From: an uncultured Selenomonadales bacterium
GTDB lineage: Bacteria; Bacillota; Negativicutes; Selenomonadales; Selenomonadaceae
NCBI GenBank assembly: GCA_900321035.1
Contig: ONUH01000006.1
Location: 88,824-152,823 of the forward strand
Direction: 5' to 3'
Length of the DNA: 64,000 bases
The translations under genes and the position numbers were made by a program. Shown in pieces: positions 35,930-44,583 of this stretch (positions are counted from its first letter, which is position 1; every line of letters begins with the position of its first letter). Under the pieces are notes generated by a model. The model had not been told where the DNA came from. It made no database searches and saw only the letters and a list, made by a program, of their open reading frames with translations.

Positions 35930-37822
35930 TTACGAGAGCCCCGCCCATTTCTCCATGATCTTGTCCGCCATCTGCTCCGGCAGGAATCCGCAGGATTCCA
36001 GGAGCTTCTTTCGCGCGCCCTGCGGAACGAACCGGTCGGGGATGCCGATGCGAAGCACGGGCGTCCTATAGCCCTCGTCCGCCAGATACTCCGTCACCGC
36101 CGTGCCGAACCCGCCCGCCAGGGCGTTTTCCTCCATCGTCACCAGCAGCCCCGCGCTTCCGGCAAAGCGATCGACGGCCTCGGTATCCAACGGTTTCACA
36201 AAGCGCATGTTGACCACCGAAGCACGGACGCCTTTTTCCGCAAGGAGCGCCGCCGTTTTCCAGGCAGCGTCCACCATCGTTCCGACAGCTAAGAGCGCTA
36301 TATCGCCGCCTTCGGAAAGCACTTCCGCCTTGCCGACCTCGATTTCCCGAAAGCCCTCGGAAAGCTCGACGCCAAGCCCCGCGCCGCGCGGATAGCGAAT
36401 CGCCGTCGGCGAATCCATGTGGACCGCCGTATAGAGCATATCCCGCAGCTCGTTTTCGTCCTTCGGCACGAAGACCGTCATACCCGGCATCGTCCTGAGA
36501 TACGAGAGGTCGAAAACGCCGTGATGGGTCGGCCCGTCCTCCCCGACAATCCCGGCCCGGTCCAGGCAAAGGGTGACGGGAAGATTTTGCAGGCAGACGT
36601 CATGCATCAGCTGGTCGTAAGCGCGCTGGGCAAAGGTCGAATAAATCGCCGCCACGGGATGAAGCCCCGCAGCCGCCATGCCAGCCGCCAGCGTCACCGC
36701 ATGCTCCTCGGCGATTCCCACGTCGAAGAAGCGCTTCGGATAGCGCTCAGCAAACTTTTTCAGTCCCGTGCCACCGGGCATCGCCGCCGTGATCGCCGTC
36801 AGCCTCGGCATATCCTGCGCCAGCTCGATCAGCGCGTCGCCGAACACAGACGTGTAGGACATCGGCGCGGCGGGATCTTTATACACGGCGCCCGTCGCCG
36901 CGTCAAATTTGCCGACGCCGTGGAACTTGTCCGGCTCCATTTCCGCAGGCAGATAGCCGCAGCCCTTTTTCGTCCGCACATGGACGAGGATCGGGCCGTC
37001 CAGCATGCAGGCCTCCGAGAACACGTCGCGCATCAGCCGGATATTGTGGCCGTCGATGGGGCCGATATAGGTGAAACCCATTTCCTCAAAGAGGCCGCCC
37101 GGCACCAATACGGACTTGACGCCTTCCTTGATGTATTCCGCCGTCTTGACCACCGTATCGCCGATATGGGGGATGCTGCGGAGGAAATCCTTGAGGTCCT
37201 CCTTCGCGCGGTTGTACTGCGGAGCGACCCGGATGCGCGACAGATATTCGCTCATGGCGCCCACGTTGGAGGCAATGCTCATGCCGTTGTCGTTCAAGAC
37301 GACGATCAGGTTCGTCCCCAGGTCGCCCGCATGGTTCAGCGCCTCGAACGCCTCGCCGCCCGTCATCGCGCCGTCGCCGATGACCGCGACGATATGATCG
37401 CCGCGCCCCTGGATGTCGCGGGCAATCGCCATGCCCAGCGCCGCCGAGACGGAAGTGCTGGCATGACCGACGCCGAACGCGTCGTACTCCGACTCCGCCC
37501 GTGAGGGAAAGCCCGTGATGCCCTGCCACTGGCGAAGCTCCTGAAACCGTTCCCGCCGTCCCGTCAATATTTTATGGGCGTACGCCTGATGGCCGACGTC
37601 CCAGACCACCTTGTCCGTCGGCAAATGCAGTACGCTGTAAAGCGCCAGCGTCAGCTCCACCGCGCCGAGACTCGGCGCCAGATGGCCGCCCGTCCGCGAG
37701 ACCGTCTGCACAAGAAGCTCGCGAAGCTCGCCCGCCAGCGCGCCCAATTCTTCCAATGTCAAATCATGGAGCTGTTCCGGATCGTCGATCCGCTCCAAAA
37801 GATTGCCCATATCTTCTTTCAT
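35930..37822 (-). CDS. dxs: 1-deoxy-D-xylulose-5-phosphate synthase
   Basis: 630 aa, full length. Thiamine-diphosphate enzyme joining pyruvate and glyceraldehyde 3-phosphate, the entry step of the MEP isoprenoid pathway. GDGAMTGGEAFEALN (TPP/Mg binding) and DRAGIVGEDGPTHHGVFD (catalytic domain) are unmistakable. The first Met (37822) and a second at 37810 are both possible starts. It is next to ispA, giving an isoprenoid pair in the xseA-xseB-ispA-dxs-tlyA operon. Confidence 0.98.
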   Translation of the reverse strand: MKEDMGNLLERIDDPEQLHDLTLEELGALAGELRELLVQTVSRTGGHLAPSLGAVELTLALYSVLHLPTDKVVWDVGHQAYAHKILTGRRERFQELRQWQGITGFPSRAESEYDAFGVGHASTSVSAALGMAIARDIQGRGDHIVAVIGDGAMTGGEAFEALNHAGDLGTNLIVVLNDNGMSIASNVGAMSEYLSRIRVAPQYNRAKEDLKDFLRSIPHIGDTVVKTAEYIKEGVKSVLVPGGLFEEMGFTYIGPIDGHNIRLMRDVFSEACMLDGPILVHVRTKKGCGYLPAEMEPDKFHGVGKFDAATGAVYKDPAAPMSYTSVFGDALIELAQDMPRLTAITAAMPGGTGLKKFAERYPKRFFDVGIAEEHAVTLAAGMAAAGLHPVAAIYSTFAQRAYDQLMHDVCLQNLPVTLCLDRAGIVGEDGPTHHGVFDLSYLRTMPGMTVFVPKDENELRDMLYTAVHMDSPTAIRYPRGAGLGVELSEGFREIEVGKAEVLSEGGDIALLAVGTMVDAAWKTAALLAEKGVRASVVNMRFVKPLDTEAVDRFAGSAGLLVTMEENALAGGFGTAVTEYLADEGYRTPVLRIGIPDRFVPQGARKKLLESCGFLPEQMADKIMEKWAGLS

Positions 37823-37834
37823 CCAATCCCGTTT

Positions 37835-38713
37835 TTATCTGTCTCTCGTCACAAGATATTCCGCAAGCTCGTCGAGGAACGCCGCTTTTCCGCCCAGCGG
37901 CGCAAGCGCTTCATGGGCCCTGTCCGCCGCTTCCCGCGCGAGGCGTTTGGCCTCCTCCAGCGAAGTCAGCGTCACATACGTCGATTTATGGTTGCGTTCG
38001 TCGCTGCCCACCGGCTTCCCGATGGCCGCCGCATCCCCCGTCACGTCGAGGATATCGTCGGTGATTTGAAAGGCCAGTCCGAAGGCTTCCGCATACTCGG
38101 TCAAAGCTGCAAGCTGCGCTTCATCCGCACCGCCGAGAATCGCGCCGCTGCGCACCGACGCACGGAACAGGGCGCCGGTCTTCGCCATGTGCATGCGACG
38201 CAGCGTGTCCATATCAATGCGTTTCCCCTCTGAGGCTAAATCAAGAGCCTGTCCGCCCACCATGCCGTTCGCGCCCACCGCCTCGGAAATCTCGCGCACC
38301 ACGCGGAGCATCGTCTCCGCCGGAACGCCCTGCTGCCGCGCCAGCAGCTCGAAAGCCATCGTCAAGAGCGCGTCGCCCGCCAGCGTCGCCAGTCCCGCGC
38401 CGTAAACCTTGTGATTCGTCAGCTTGCCCCGGCGGTAATCGTCGTCGTCCATCGCCGGCAGGTCGTCGTGGACCAGCGAATATGTATGAATCATCTCAAC
38501 GGCGCAGGCGGAGGTCAGATAGTCCTCTCCGCGTCCGCCCGCCGCGTCCGCCGCCGCCATCAGAAGGATCGGGCGCAGCCGCTTTCCGCCCGCCGTCAGG
38601 CTGTACTCCATCGATTCCGCCAGACGCGCGTCAAACGCCTCGTCCGTCCGAAGCTCGCGCACCAGCCCTTCTTCCACCAGCGCGCGCCGTTTTTCCCATT
38701 CCGCCTTCAGCAT
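37835..38713 (-). CDS. ispA: Polyprenyl (farnesyl) diphosphate synthase
   Basis: 292 aa from the ATG at 38713, which has GGGAG six bases upstream; an in-frame TTG at 38728 would overlap xseB. The two Asp-rich motifs are YSLVHDDLPAMDDDDYRRG and FQITDDILDV, with GKRLRP near the N-terminus binding the diphosphate. Condenses dimethylallyl and isopentenyl diphosphates to farnesyl diphosphate for undecaprenyl and quinone synthesis. The xseB stop is one base upstream of the start. Confidence 0.96.
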   Translation of the reverse strand: MLKAEWEKRRALVEEGLVRELRTDEAFDARLAESMEYSLTAGGKRLRPILLMAAADAAGGRGEDYLTSACAVEMIHTYSLVHDDLPAMDDDDYRRGKLTNHKVYGAGLATLAGDALLTMAFELLARQQGVPAETMLRVVREISEAVGANGMVGGQALDLASEGKRIDMDTLRRMHMAKTGALFRASVRSGAILGGADEAQLAALTEYAEAFGLAFQITDDILDVTGDAAAIGKPVGSDERNHKSTYVTLTSLEEAKRLAREAADRAHEALAPLGGKAAFLDELAEYLVTRDR

Positions 38714-38714
38714 C

Positions 38715-38972
38715 TCATTCTCCCTCAATCTTGAGCTCCAACGCCTCCGTCTCGCCGGTTTTCTCCTTTACGAGCAAATCCATGGCTTTCTCCGCGCGTT
38801 CCAAAGCCTTCATGCATTTCTGCGAAAGCCGGATGCCCCGGCTGTAATTCTCCATCAAGTCGGCAAGACTCGGCTCGCCGTTTTCCATCTGCGCCACGAT
38901 TGCTTCCAGCTCCGCCAGCGATTCCTCGAAGGACGCCTCCTTCGCTCCCGTCGTTTCTTTCCGCGCCGCCAT
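38715..38972 (-). CDS. xseB: Exonuclease VII small subunit
   Basis: 85 aa. SFEESLAELEAIVAQMENGEPSLADLMENYSRGIRLSQKC is the conserved two-helix pattern of XseB. It forms exonuclease VII with XseA, whose stop shares its first base. The C-terminal tail is acidic. Single-stranded exonuclease VII acts in repair and mismatch processing. Confidence 0.95.
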   Translation of the reverse strand: MAARKETTGAKEASFEESLAELEAIVAQMENGEPSLADLMENYSRGIRLSQKCMKALERAEKAMDLLVKEKTGETEALELKIEGE

Positions 38973-40183
38973 CAGATTTTCCCTCCCCGTTCCACTTCGG
39001 TCACATTCGCCCGCACGCGCCCGTCCGCAAGGATCACCGTCAGACGGTCTCCCGTCTTCGTCCCCGCCGCCGAGCGGACCAGCTTTCCTTTCTCATCTTC
39101 CACGATTCCGTAACCGCGCCGCAGTAAACGAATCGGGTTCAAGAGCTCCAATTGGTCCAGCGTCTGGTCCAGCCGCTGCTGTTTTTCATGGAAACGCTGC
39201 CAAACGCCTATGGAAAGCGCCTTGGCCGCGCTCTCCAGCCGCGCCCGCTTCGCGTCCGTGATGCGCGTCGGCGTCGCCATCGCCTTTCGCCGCAGGCACA
39301 TCAGGAACTTCATGCGTTTCGCGTTCATCCAGCGGCTCCGCGCCCCCGAGAGGCGCGCCGAAAGACCGGAAATGCGTGACAAGAGCTCCCGCGCGTCCGG
39401 CACCGCCAGCTCCGCCGCCTGGGACGGCGTCGCCGCCCGGACGTCCGCCGCCATATCGGAAAGCGTGTAGTCCGTCTCATGCCCCACCGCGGAAATCACG
39501 GGAATCCGCGACGCATAGATCGCGCGTACGACCTCTTCCGTGTTGAAGGACCAAAGGTCCTCCGCCGAGCCGCCGCCCCGTCCTACGATCAGGACGTCAA
39601 CGGGATGCCGCTCGTTGAAATAGCGGACGCCTGCCGCCACCTCCGCCGCCGACGTCTCCCCCTGCACCTGCACCGGATACAGGACGAGCTGCACGGAGGG
39701 GAACCGGCGCTTCGACACCCGGTAAATATCCCGGAGCACCGCCCCGGAAAGCGAGGTCACCACGCCGATTTTCGCGGGGAACTTCGGCAGCGGCTTCTTG
39801 TGCGCCTCGGCAAACAATCCTTCCGCCGCAAGACGTTCCTTGATCTGCTGGAACGCCAGCGCCAAATCTCCCGTTCCCTCGGGGACCATCGTTTCCACAT
39901 AGAGCTGGTAAACGCCGCCCACCTCGTAAACGCGAATCCCGCCGCCGGCGATGACCTGCATGCCGTCCTTCGGCTGGAACCGAAGACCCTTGTCCCGCCA
40001 GGAGAACATCACGCACTTCAGGCAGGCGTCCTTGTCCTTCAGCGTAAAATACGCGTGCCCCGACCGGTACGCGTTGAAATTGGAAATCTCTCCGCGCACC
40101 ATGACATTGCGCAGGATCGGATCGCCCGCGATCAGATTCCGTATCCATTTCGTCACTTCTCCGACGCTGTGAACGGCTCCCAT
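38972..40183 (-). CDS. xseA: Exonuclease VII large subunit
   Basis: 403 aa from the ATG at 40183 with GGAGGAG upstream; the frame continues upstream without a site. The N-terminal OB fold (about 1-100, VRGEISNFNAYRSGHAYFTLKD) binds DNA. The nuclease core has GVVTSLSGAVLRDI, VIVGRGGGSAEDLWSFN and ISAVGHETDYTLSD. A coiled-coil C-terminus follows. It is preceded by a terminator, so xseA may begin a new transcript. Confidence 0.97.
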   Translation of the reverse strand: MGAVHSVGEVTKWIRNLIAGDPILRNVMVRGEISNFNAYRSGHAYFTLKDKDACLKCVMFSWRDKGLRFQPKDGMQVIAGGGIRVYEVGGVYQLYVETMVPEGTGDLALAFQQIKERLAAEGLFAEAHKKPLPKFPAKIGVVTSLSGAVLRDIYRVSKRRFPSVQLVLYPVQVQGETSAAEVAAGVRYFNERHPVDVLIVGRGGGSAEDLWSFNTEEVVRAIYASRIPVISAVGHETDYTLSDMAADVRAATPSQAAELAVPDARELLSRISGLSARLSGARSRWMNAKRMKFLMCLRRKAMATPTRITDAKRARLESAAKALSIGVWQRFHEKQQRLDQTLDQLELLNPIRLLRRGYGIVEDEKGKLVRSAAGTKTGDRLTVILADGRVRANVTEVERGGKI

Positions 40184-40206
40184 ACGCTCCTCCAAGCTTT
40201 CCATAA

Positions 40207-40239
40207 GAAAAAAGCCAGACCCGTGTAGCGGCCCGGCTG
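40207..40239 (-). terminator. Terminator after nusB
   Basis: Minus-strand stem AGCCGGGCC/GGGTCTGGCT with short loop followed by T6, between the nusB stop and xseA. Confidence 0.75.
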
Positions 40240-40245
40240 ATTTCA

Positions 40246-40686
40246 TTACTTCTCCTCCCGCATCATCGATCCCAAGACACCGTTGACAAACCGGCCCGAA
40301 TCGTCCGTGCCGAACTTTTTCGCCAACTCCACCGCCTCGTTGATGACGATGCCCGGCGTCACGTCCGCATTGTTCCGAAGCTCGTACACGGCCAGCCGCA
40401 AGACGCTGCGGTCGATGCCCGCCATGCGGGGCACCTTCCACTCCTTCGACAGCCTGGTCAGCGTCTCGTCAATCGAGGCAAGGCTCTCGCACGTCCCGGA
40501 AAGCAACGTCCAGGCGTACGCGTAATCGGCCTCCCGGCGTTTCTCATTTGCCTGCTCCGTCGCGCCGTCTTCCCACGCCGCGTCCAGCGCCCGTTTCCAT
40601 TCTTCCCTTCCGCCCTCCGGCGGCGGATTCATGTCGAGCTGAAAAAGCGCCTGCATGGCCGCTTCACGCGCCCGTCTCCGACTCAT
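40246..40686 (-). CDS. nusB: Transcription antitermination factor NusB
   Basis: 146 aa. The start SRRRAREAAMQALFQLDM matches the arginine-rich boxA-RNA-binding helix, and the C-terminal INEAVELAKKFGTDDSGRFVNGVLG is the NusB signature. It works with NusE/S10 in rRNA antitermination. An insertion of about 10 residues near 22-45 is slightly longer than in Bacillus. It follows the Asp23/AmaP/DUF2273 genes with a 4-base overlap, the usual Firmicute order. Confidence 0.96.
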   Translation of the reverse strand: MSRRRAREAAMQALFQLDMNPPPEGGREEWKRALDAAWEDGATEQANEKRREADYAYAWTLLSGTCESLASIDETLTRLSKEWKVPRMAGIDRSVLRLAVYELRNNADVTPGIVINEAVELAKKFGTDDSGRFVNGVLGSMMREEK

Positions 40687-40949
40687 AGTCTCCCTCTTTT
40701 TTGACGAATCTGTGCCAGCAAGTCGCCGACGCCGTTTTCCTGAAATTCCTGCAGCCAGCCGTCGTCGGCCTTGTCAATCCGGTTTCCCAGCCAAAGACCG
40801 AACGCCACGCAGATTCCGATGAACAGTATTCTCCAAAAGCCGAAAAAAAGAATCAGGATCGCAATCAGCGCGCCCAATACGGCGCCCAACAAGCAGCCCC
40901 GATGATTCTCCCAGGCTTCCTGGAAAAGCCTCGCGCATTCTTCCTTCAT
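40683..40949 (-). CDS. DUF2273 small membrane protein
   Basis: 88 aa from the ATG at 40949. Two membrane segments (about 21-60, GCLLGAVLGALIAILILFFG and ILFIGICVAFGLWLG) match DUF2273, regularly encoded between amaP/asp23 and nusB. It is probably part of the membrane-anchored envelope-stress assembly. A soluble C-terminal tail of about 28 residues is charged. It ends overlapping nusB. Confidence 0.88.
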   Translation of the reverse strand: MKEECARLFQEAWENHRGCLLGAVLGALIAILILFFGFWRILFIGICVAFGLWLGNRIDKADDGWLQEFQENGVGDLLAQIRQKRGRL

Positions 40950-40967
40950 ATTGCCGCCCACCATCCG

Positions 40968-41564
40968 TCAGGACACCCGCGACTTTTTCGCCGCGTCCAT
41001 GCCCGCAAACTCGGCAATCGAAATATCAATCGAATAATCCGCAAGGCCGAGCACGTTGTCCATCTGCTCCGACACCGCCGCGCGGATCGCGTCCGAAGCC
41101 TGCGCGACATTCTGTCCCGCGGCAAGAGCCACCTCAAGACCGATCGCAACCTTCGACGACGGCACGCCGTCCTCGCCCGTGACGCGGCGGGCCTCCACCT
41201 TCGCATCGACATTCTCGACGCCGTAAACCTTCGACGCGCTCTTTTCCGCCATGTTCGACACTGCGGGGATCGCGACGCGCACTTCGCCGCTCGCGCCGCG
41301 CACGACGACGGCCTCCGGCTCCTTCTTCTCCTTTTGCTCACCGCTCCGCGAGCCGCAGGTCAAGCTGCAGGCCACCAAATGAACGCTGATGAGGAAAACA
41401 AGGGCCGCGCCCGCAATCGTCTCCCAACGGGACAGCAAAAACGCCGTCTCGTTCAGGATCGCGGGAACGGGGAACACCGGAAGACACAGCACGATCACGC
41501 CCAGCGCCGCCAAAGCGACTGCCAGCGCATACAGGAACAGCAAAAACCGATTGATATATCCCAT
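40968..41564 (-). CDS. amaP: Alkaline shock response membrane anchor protein AmaP
   Basis: 198 aa. Two N-terminal membrane segments (about 5-30 and 48-68) are followed by an Asp23-like soluble domain (about 85-190). AmaP anchors Asp23 at the membrane in Staphylococcus. Here it lies between the Asp23-family gene and the DUF2273 gene. The similarity of the C-terminal domain to the neighbouring Asp23 protein (SGEVRVAIPAVSNMAEKSASKVYGVENV) supports this. Confidence 0.9.
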   Translation of the reverse strand: MGYINRFLLFLYALAVALAALGVIVLCLPVFPVPAILNETAFLLSRWETIAGAALVFLISVHLVACSLTCGSRSGEQKEKKEPEAVVVRGASGEVRVAIPAVSNMAEKSASKVYGVENVDAKVEARRVTGEDGVPSSKVAIGLEVALAAGQNVAQASDAIRAAVSEQMDNVLGLADYSIDISIAEFAGMDAAKKSRVS

Positions 41565-41581
41565 ACTATGCCTTCCTCACA

Positions 41582-41992
41582 TCAGCGAACGCGAGCGGCT
41601 TCCTCTTCCTTCGGCTCCTCTTCGGGAACGCCTACGCCCTGCACATGAATATTGACCTCGACCACGGTCAGACCCGTCATCGTCTCGATGGCCTGCTTGA
41701 CATTCTCCTGCACAGCCAGCGCGACCTCAGGAATACGAACGCCGTACTTCACGATGATATAAAGATCTACGGCGGCTTCCGTCTCTCCGACCTCGACCTT
41801 CACGCCCTTCGCGAAATTCTTCTTGCCAAGGATCTCAGCGATGCCGCCGGCAATGCCGCCGCTCATGCCCTCGATACCCTTGACTTCCGTAGCCGCAAGA
41901 CCGGCGATGATGCTGACGACTTCGTCCGCAATCCGAACCGCGCCCAGCGCGCCTTTCTTGTTCAAAGCCTCCGTCGATTTGTTGTCTGCCAT
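41582..41992 (-). CDS. Asp23/Gls24 family envelope stress protein
   Basis: 136 aa with GGGAGG before the ATG. The core GAVRIADEVVSIIAGLAATEVKGIEGM and VDLYIIVKYGVRIPEVALAVQENVKQAIE is the Asp23 fold. The C-terminus is acidic. It is the first gene of the asp23-amaP-DUF2273-nusB group and has a predicted promoter about 95 bases upstream. Confidence 0.95.
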   Translation of the reverse strand: MADNKSTEALNKKGALGAVRIADEVVSIIAGLAATEVKGIEGMSGGIAGGIAEILGKKNFAKGVKVEVGETEAAVDLYIIVKYGVRIPEVALAVQENVKQAIETMTGLTVVEVNIHVQGVGVPEEEPKEEEAARVR

Positions 41993-42079
41993 GAAAATTA
42001 CCTCCCATTATGTTTAATACTGCCATTCGGCAGGGCAATCCATGATTTCTCCCCGCGCAGGGGTCGTATTGCTCTGTCT

Positions 42080-42108
42080 ATTATAACAGACATTGAAGCA
42101 ACAAACAA
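42080..42108 (-). promoter_or_regulatory. Promoter of the Asp23 operon
   Basis: Minus-strand -35 TTGTTT (42103-42108), a 17-bp spacer and consensus -10 TATAAT (42080-42085). Confidence 0.7.
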
Positions 42109-42109
42109 T

Positions 42110-42339
42110 CAAGAGAATTTGTTTTTTGTGTTCCGAAAGCGCGTTATTTTCTTTTCAGCTTCTTTATATTTTGCATTTTTTCAAATACAAAGCTTGGAAG
42201 TCCTTTATTTTCGAGGATTCGGTGAATTATGAAAAAACTTTCAAGTTATGTTCGATTGTTACAGGCTTCACCTGCATAAGAAACGCTAAAAAGCTGACGC
42301 TTCCAAGCGTTTCTAATCACGTGAAACATTTTTTCTTTT
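42110..42339. other. AT-rich stretch without a recognisable gene
   Basis: A T-rich 230-bp segment between the Asp23 promoter and the inverted-repeat element. A 103-codon frame (42093-42404, plus) crosses it but is Phe/Ser-rich, lacks a ribosome site and runs into the repeat; I see no real gene. Confidence 0.5.
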
Positions 42340-42866
42340 TTGTTTTTCCTTTTGCGAAAAGTTTTAATATCAGCTTGTACAATTGTTTGTATTCATCGTC
42401 ATGAAGATCTCATGCAGGGGCGCTGCCCCGCGTAACAGTCCACTGGACTGTTACGCCCTGCAAGGGGAATTCCTCCCCTTGTACCCCTCCTTAGGGCCCT
42501 GCGGGGCCAGGATTCCGCGGTGAAAGTTCAGAATAGCTTATCGGGGAGTTTATCCCGCGATCAAGCTCTTGACGACTTTGCCTTTAGCCCATTTTTGCGG
42601 GTTCGCGGCGCAAACATTTAACTCTGTAACTTGGCTAAAGTATAAGCCACTGCACCCTTCAACGCGGGATAAATAATCGTTTATACTTTCACAATCGCAC
42701 GTCGCGGAATCTTGGGCCCGCAGGCCCTTTCCGGAGGATTCACAAGGGGCTCTCCCCTTGTGTGGGGAGGCTTGGAGGGGCGAAGCCCCGCCAAATCTAT
42801 TCCACAACGATAAAAATATGTACTCGTACAAGCCAATTCCAAAACCTTTCGCAAAAACAAACAAGT
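42340..42866. repeat. Approximately 530-bp element with long imperfect inverted repeats
   Basis: The left end (TTTTGCGAAAAGTTTT, GCTTGTAC, ATCGT, GGGGCGCTGCCCC) is mirrored by the right end read on the other strand (TTTTGCGAAAGGTTTT, GCTTGTAC, ATCGT, GGGGCTTCGCCCC). The inner parts also mirror each other (GATTCCGCG, GTGAAAGT, TTTATCCCGCG). The left arm contains the perfect 25-bp palindrome 42431-42455 (half-site CGTAACAGTCCA) that also occurs in the other repeat family. A 110-codon minus frame inside is probably spurious. Confidence 0.8.
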
Positions 42867-42880
42867 ATAAAATAAGACGC

Positions 42881-42909
42881 AAAAAAGCCGCCGCTTTCGC
42901 GACGGCTTT
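42881..42909 (-). terminator. Terminator after efp
   Basis: Minus-strand stem AAAGCCGTCGC/GCGGCGGCTTT with loop GAAA and T6, 13 bases past the efp stop. Confidence 0.88.
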
Positions 42910-42921
42910 CCATTCCGTATT

Positions 42922-43479
42922 TTATGCGCGCTCGATATAGGCGCCGGTGCGCGTATCGACGCGGAGCTTGTCGCCCTCGTTGACGAAGAGCGGCACGCGG
43001 ACCTCATAGCCCGTCTCCACTTTCGCCATCTTCGTCGCGCCCGTGGCGGTATTGCCCTTGACGCTGGGCTCGCACTCGACGACCTCCAGCACGACGGCGT
43101 TCGGAAGCGTGATGCCGATGATGCGGCCCTTGAAGGACTGTACGACGACTTCCATTTCTTCCTTCAGATAGTTCAGCGCGTCGCCGAGCTGCTCCTTCGT
43201 CAGCTCCGTCTGCTCGAAGCTCTCCGTGTCCATGAACGTGTACTGTCCGTCGGACTCGTAGAGATACTGCATCTTGCGGCTCTCCAAATGCGCGGGCGGC
43301 ATTTTCTCGTTGGGGTTGAAGGTGCGCTCAATGACGGCGCCCGTCTCCACATTCTTGATCTTCGTGCGGACGAAAGCCGCGCCCTTGCCCGGCTTGACGT
43401 GCTGGAACTCCACGACCTGCCATGCGCCGCCGTCAATCTCGATGGTCAGTCCCGTCCTGAAATCTGTGCTTGAAATCAT
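42922..43479 (-). CDS. efp: Elongation factor P
   Basis: 185 aa. The N-terminal KOW domain carries the tip loop KPGKGAAFVRT with Lys32, the residue modified in other bacteria. OB domains II and III follow, the last ending VNEGDKLRVDTRTGAYIERA. EF-P relieves ribosome stalling at polyproline. No modification gene is seen nearby, so the type of modification is unknown. It is downstream of an M24 peptidase and aroQ, a common arrangement in Firmicutes. Confidence 0.97.
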   Translation of the reverse strand: MISSTDFRTGLTIEIDGGAWQVVEFQHVKPGKGAAFVRTKIKNVETGAVIERTFNPNEKMPPAHLESRKMQYLYESDGQYTFMDTESFEQTELTKEQLGDALNYLKEEMEVVVQSFKGRIIGITLPNAVVLEVVECEPSVKGNTATGATKMAKVETGYEVRVPLFVNEGDKLRVDTRTGAYIERA

Positions 43480-43506
43480 TTGTTTCTCTCCTTTAATAAT
43501 ATTTCT

Positions 43507-44583
43507 TTATACTATCTCAATCAGCTTTTTGCTGCTTGCCGTCAATGGCATGCCGCCCGTCTCCGTGACGAGCACGGAGTCCTCGATGCGAAGCCCCCCT
43601 TTTCCCGGCAGGTACACTCCCGGCTCAACCGTAACGATCATACCGGGCTCAAGGCTTTCGCAGGCGCTTTTCGGGGAAAGCCGCGGCTCCTCGTGGATCT
43701 CGAGGCCGAGGCTGTGGCCGAGGCCATGGCCGAAATATGCGCCGTACCCCGCGTCCGTCAAACGCTGCCGAACCGCCCCGTCGATTGCCTTGCCCGACGC
43801 TCCCGGCTTTACCAGCGAAACGCCGAATTCCTGCGCGTCAAGCACGGTCCCGTACAGCTTGCGCTGCGCGTCGCTCGCGCGTCCCACGCATACGGTGCGC
43901 GTCATGTCCGAATGATACCCTTCGTACACCGCGCCGTAGTCCATTGTAACAAATTCTCCCGAAACAATCAACTTTTCCGTCGCAACGCCGTGGGGAAGGC
44001 TTCCGCGCGTACCGGAAGCGACGATGGTCGTAAAGGCGGGGCGTTCTGAGCCGAGCTCGCGCATCGTCGTTTCTATGCGCGCCGCGACTTCCCGCTCCGT
44101 CACGCCCGGACGGATGAAATCCAGGATATCGAGAAACGCCGCATCTCCGATCTCGGCGGCCTTTTTCATGCGGGCGATTTCCTCCGCGTCCTTGACCGTC
44201 CGCAATTCGTCCAGATGCACGGGAACGTCGCAGACCGCCGCCGCGCCCAAAAGCTCGCCGAGCTTCGCGAAAGAATCGTACAGCATCGCGTTGCCCTCAA
44301 ACGCAAGCTTTTTCCATCCCCGCGCCTTGACGCATTCCGCCGCCTTTGCCAAGAGGCCCTCTTTCTGCTCGACGACCTCGAAGAGCGGCGCCTCTTTTCC
44401 GGCCTGCTCCGTATAACGGGAATCCGTCACCAAAAGCGCGTCCGCCTGCGAAACGAGCAGCAGCGTGTCGTCGCCGCGAAAGCCGCTGAAATAACGAAGA
44501 TTCGCTTCCTTATTAACGACGACGGCGTCCGCATTTTTTTCACGCAGGAACTCCCGCAGCCTTGAAAGCCTTTCCGGCGTCAT
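43507..44583 (-). CDS. M24-family aminopeptidase (Xaa-Pro type)
   Basis: 358 aa from the ATG at 44583, overlapping the aroQ stop (ATGA). The creatinase-like N-terminal domain (1-125) precedes a pita-bread domain with the metal ligands in order: MDYGAVYEGYHSDMTRT (two Asp), FGHGLGHSLGLEIHE (His), VTVEPGVYLPG (Glu) and IEDSVLV (Glu). It is probably a cytoplasmic Xaa-Pro dipeptidase or aminopeptidase P. The exact specificity cannot be decided from sequence alone. Confidence 0.93.
   Translation of the reverse strand: MTPERLSRLREFLREKNADAVVVNKEANLRYFSGFRGDDTLLLVSQADALLVTDSRYTEQAGKEAPLFEVVEQKEGLLAKAAECVKARGWKKLAFEGNAMLYDSFAKLGELLGAAAVCDVPVHLDELRTVKDAEEIARMKKAAEIGDAAFLDILDFIRPGVTEREVAARIETTMRELGSERPAFTTIVASGTRGSLPHGVATEKLIVSGEFVTMDYGAVYEGYHSDMTRTVCVGRASDAQRKLYGTVLDAQEFGVSLVKPGASGKAIDGAVRQRLTDAGYGAYFGHGLGHSLGLEIHEEPRLSPKSACESLEPGMIVTVEPGVYLPGKGGLRIEDSVLVTETGGMPLTASSKKLIEIV

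Noticed and set aside
42093..42404. 103-codon AT-rich plus-strand frame
   Set aside because: Phe/Ser-rich, no ribosome site, crosses into the repeat element.
42550..42882. 110-codon minus-strand frame inside the inverted-repeat element
   Set aside because: It is built from the repeat arms, lacks a domain or ribosome site, and ends in the element; more likely a by-product of the repeat.
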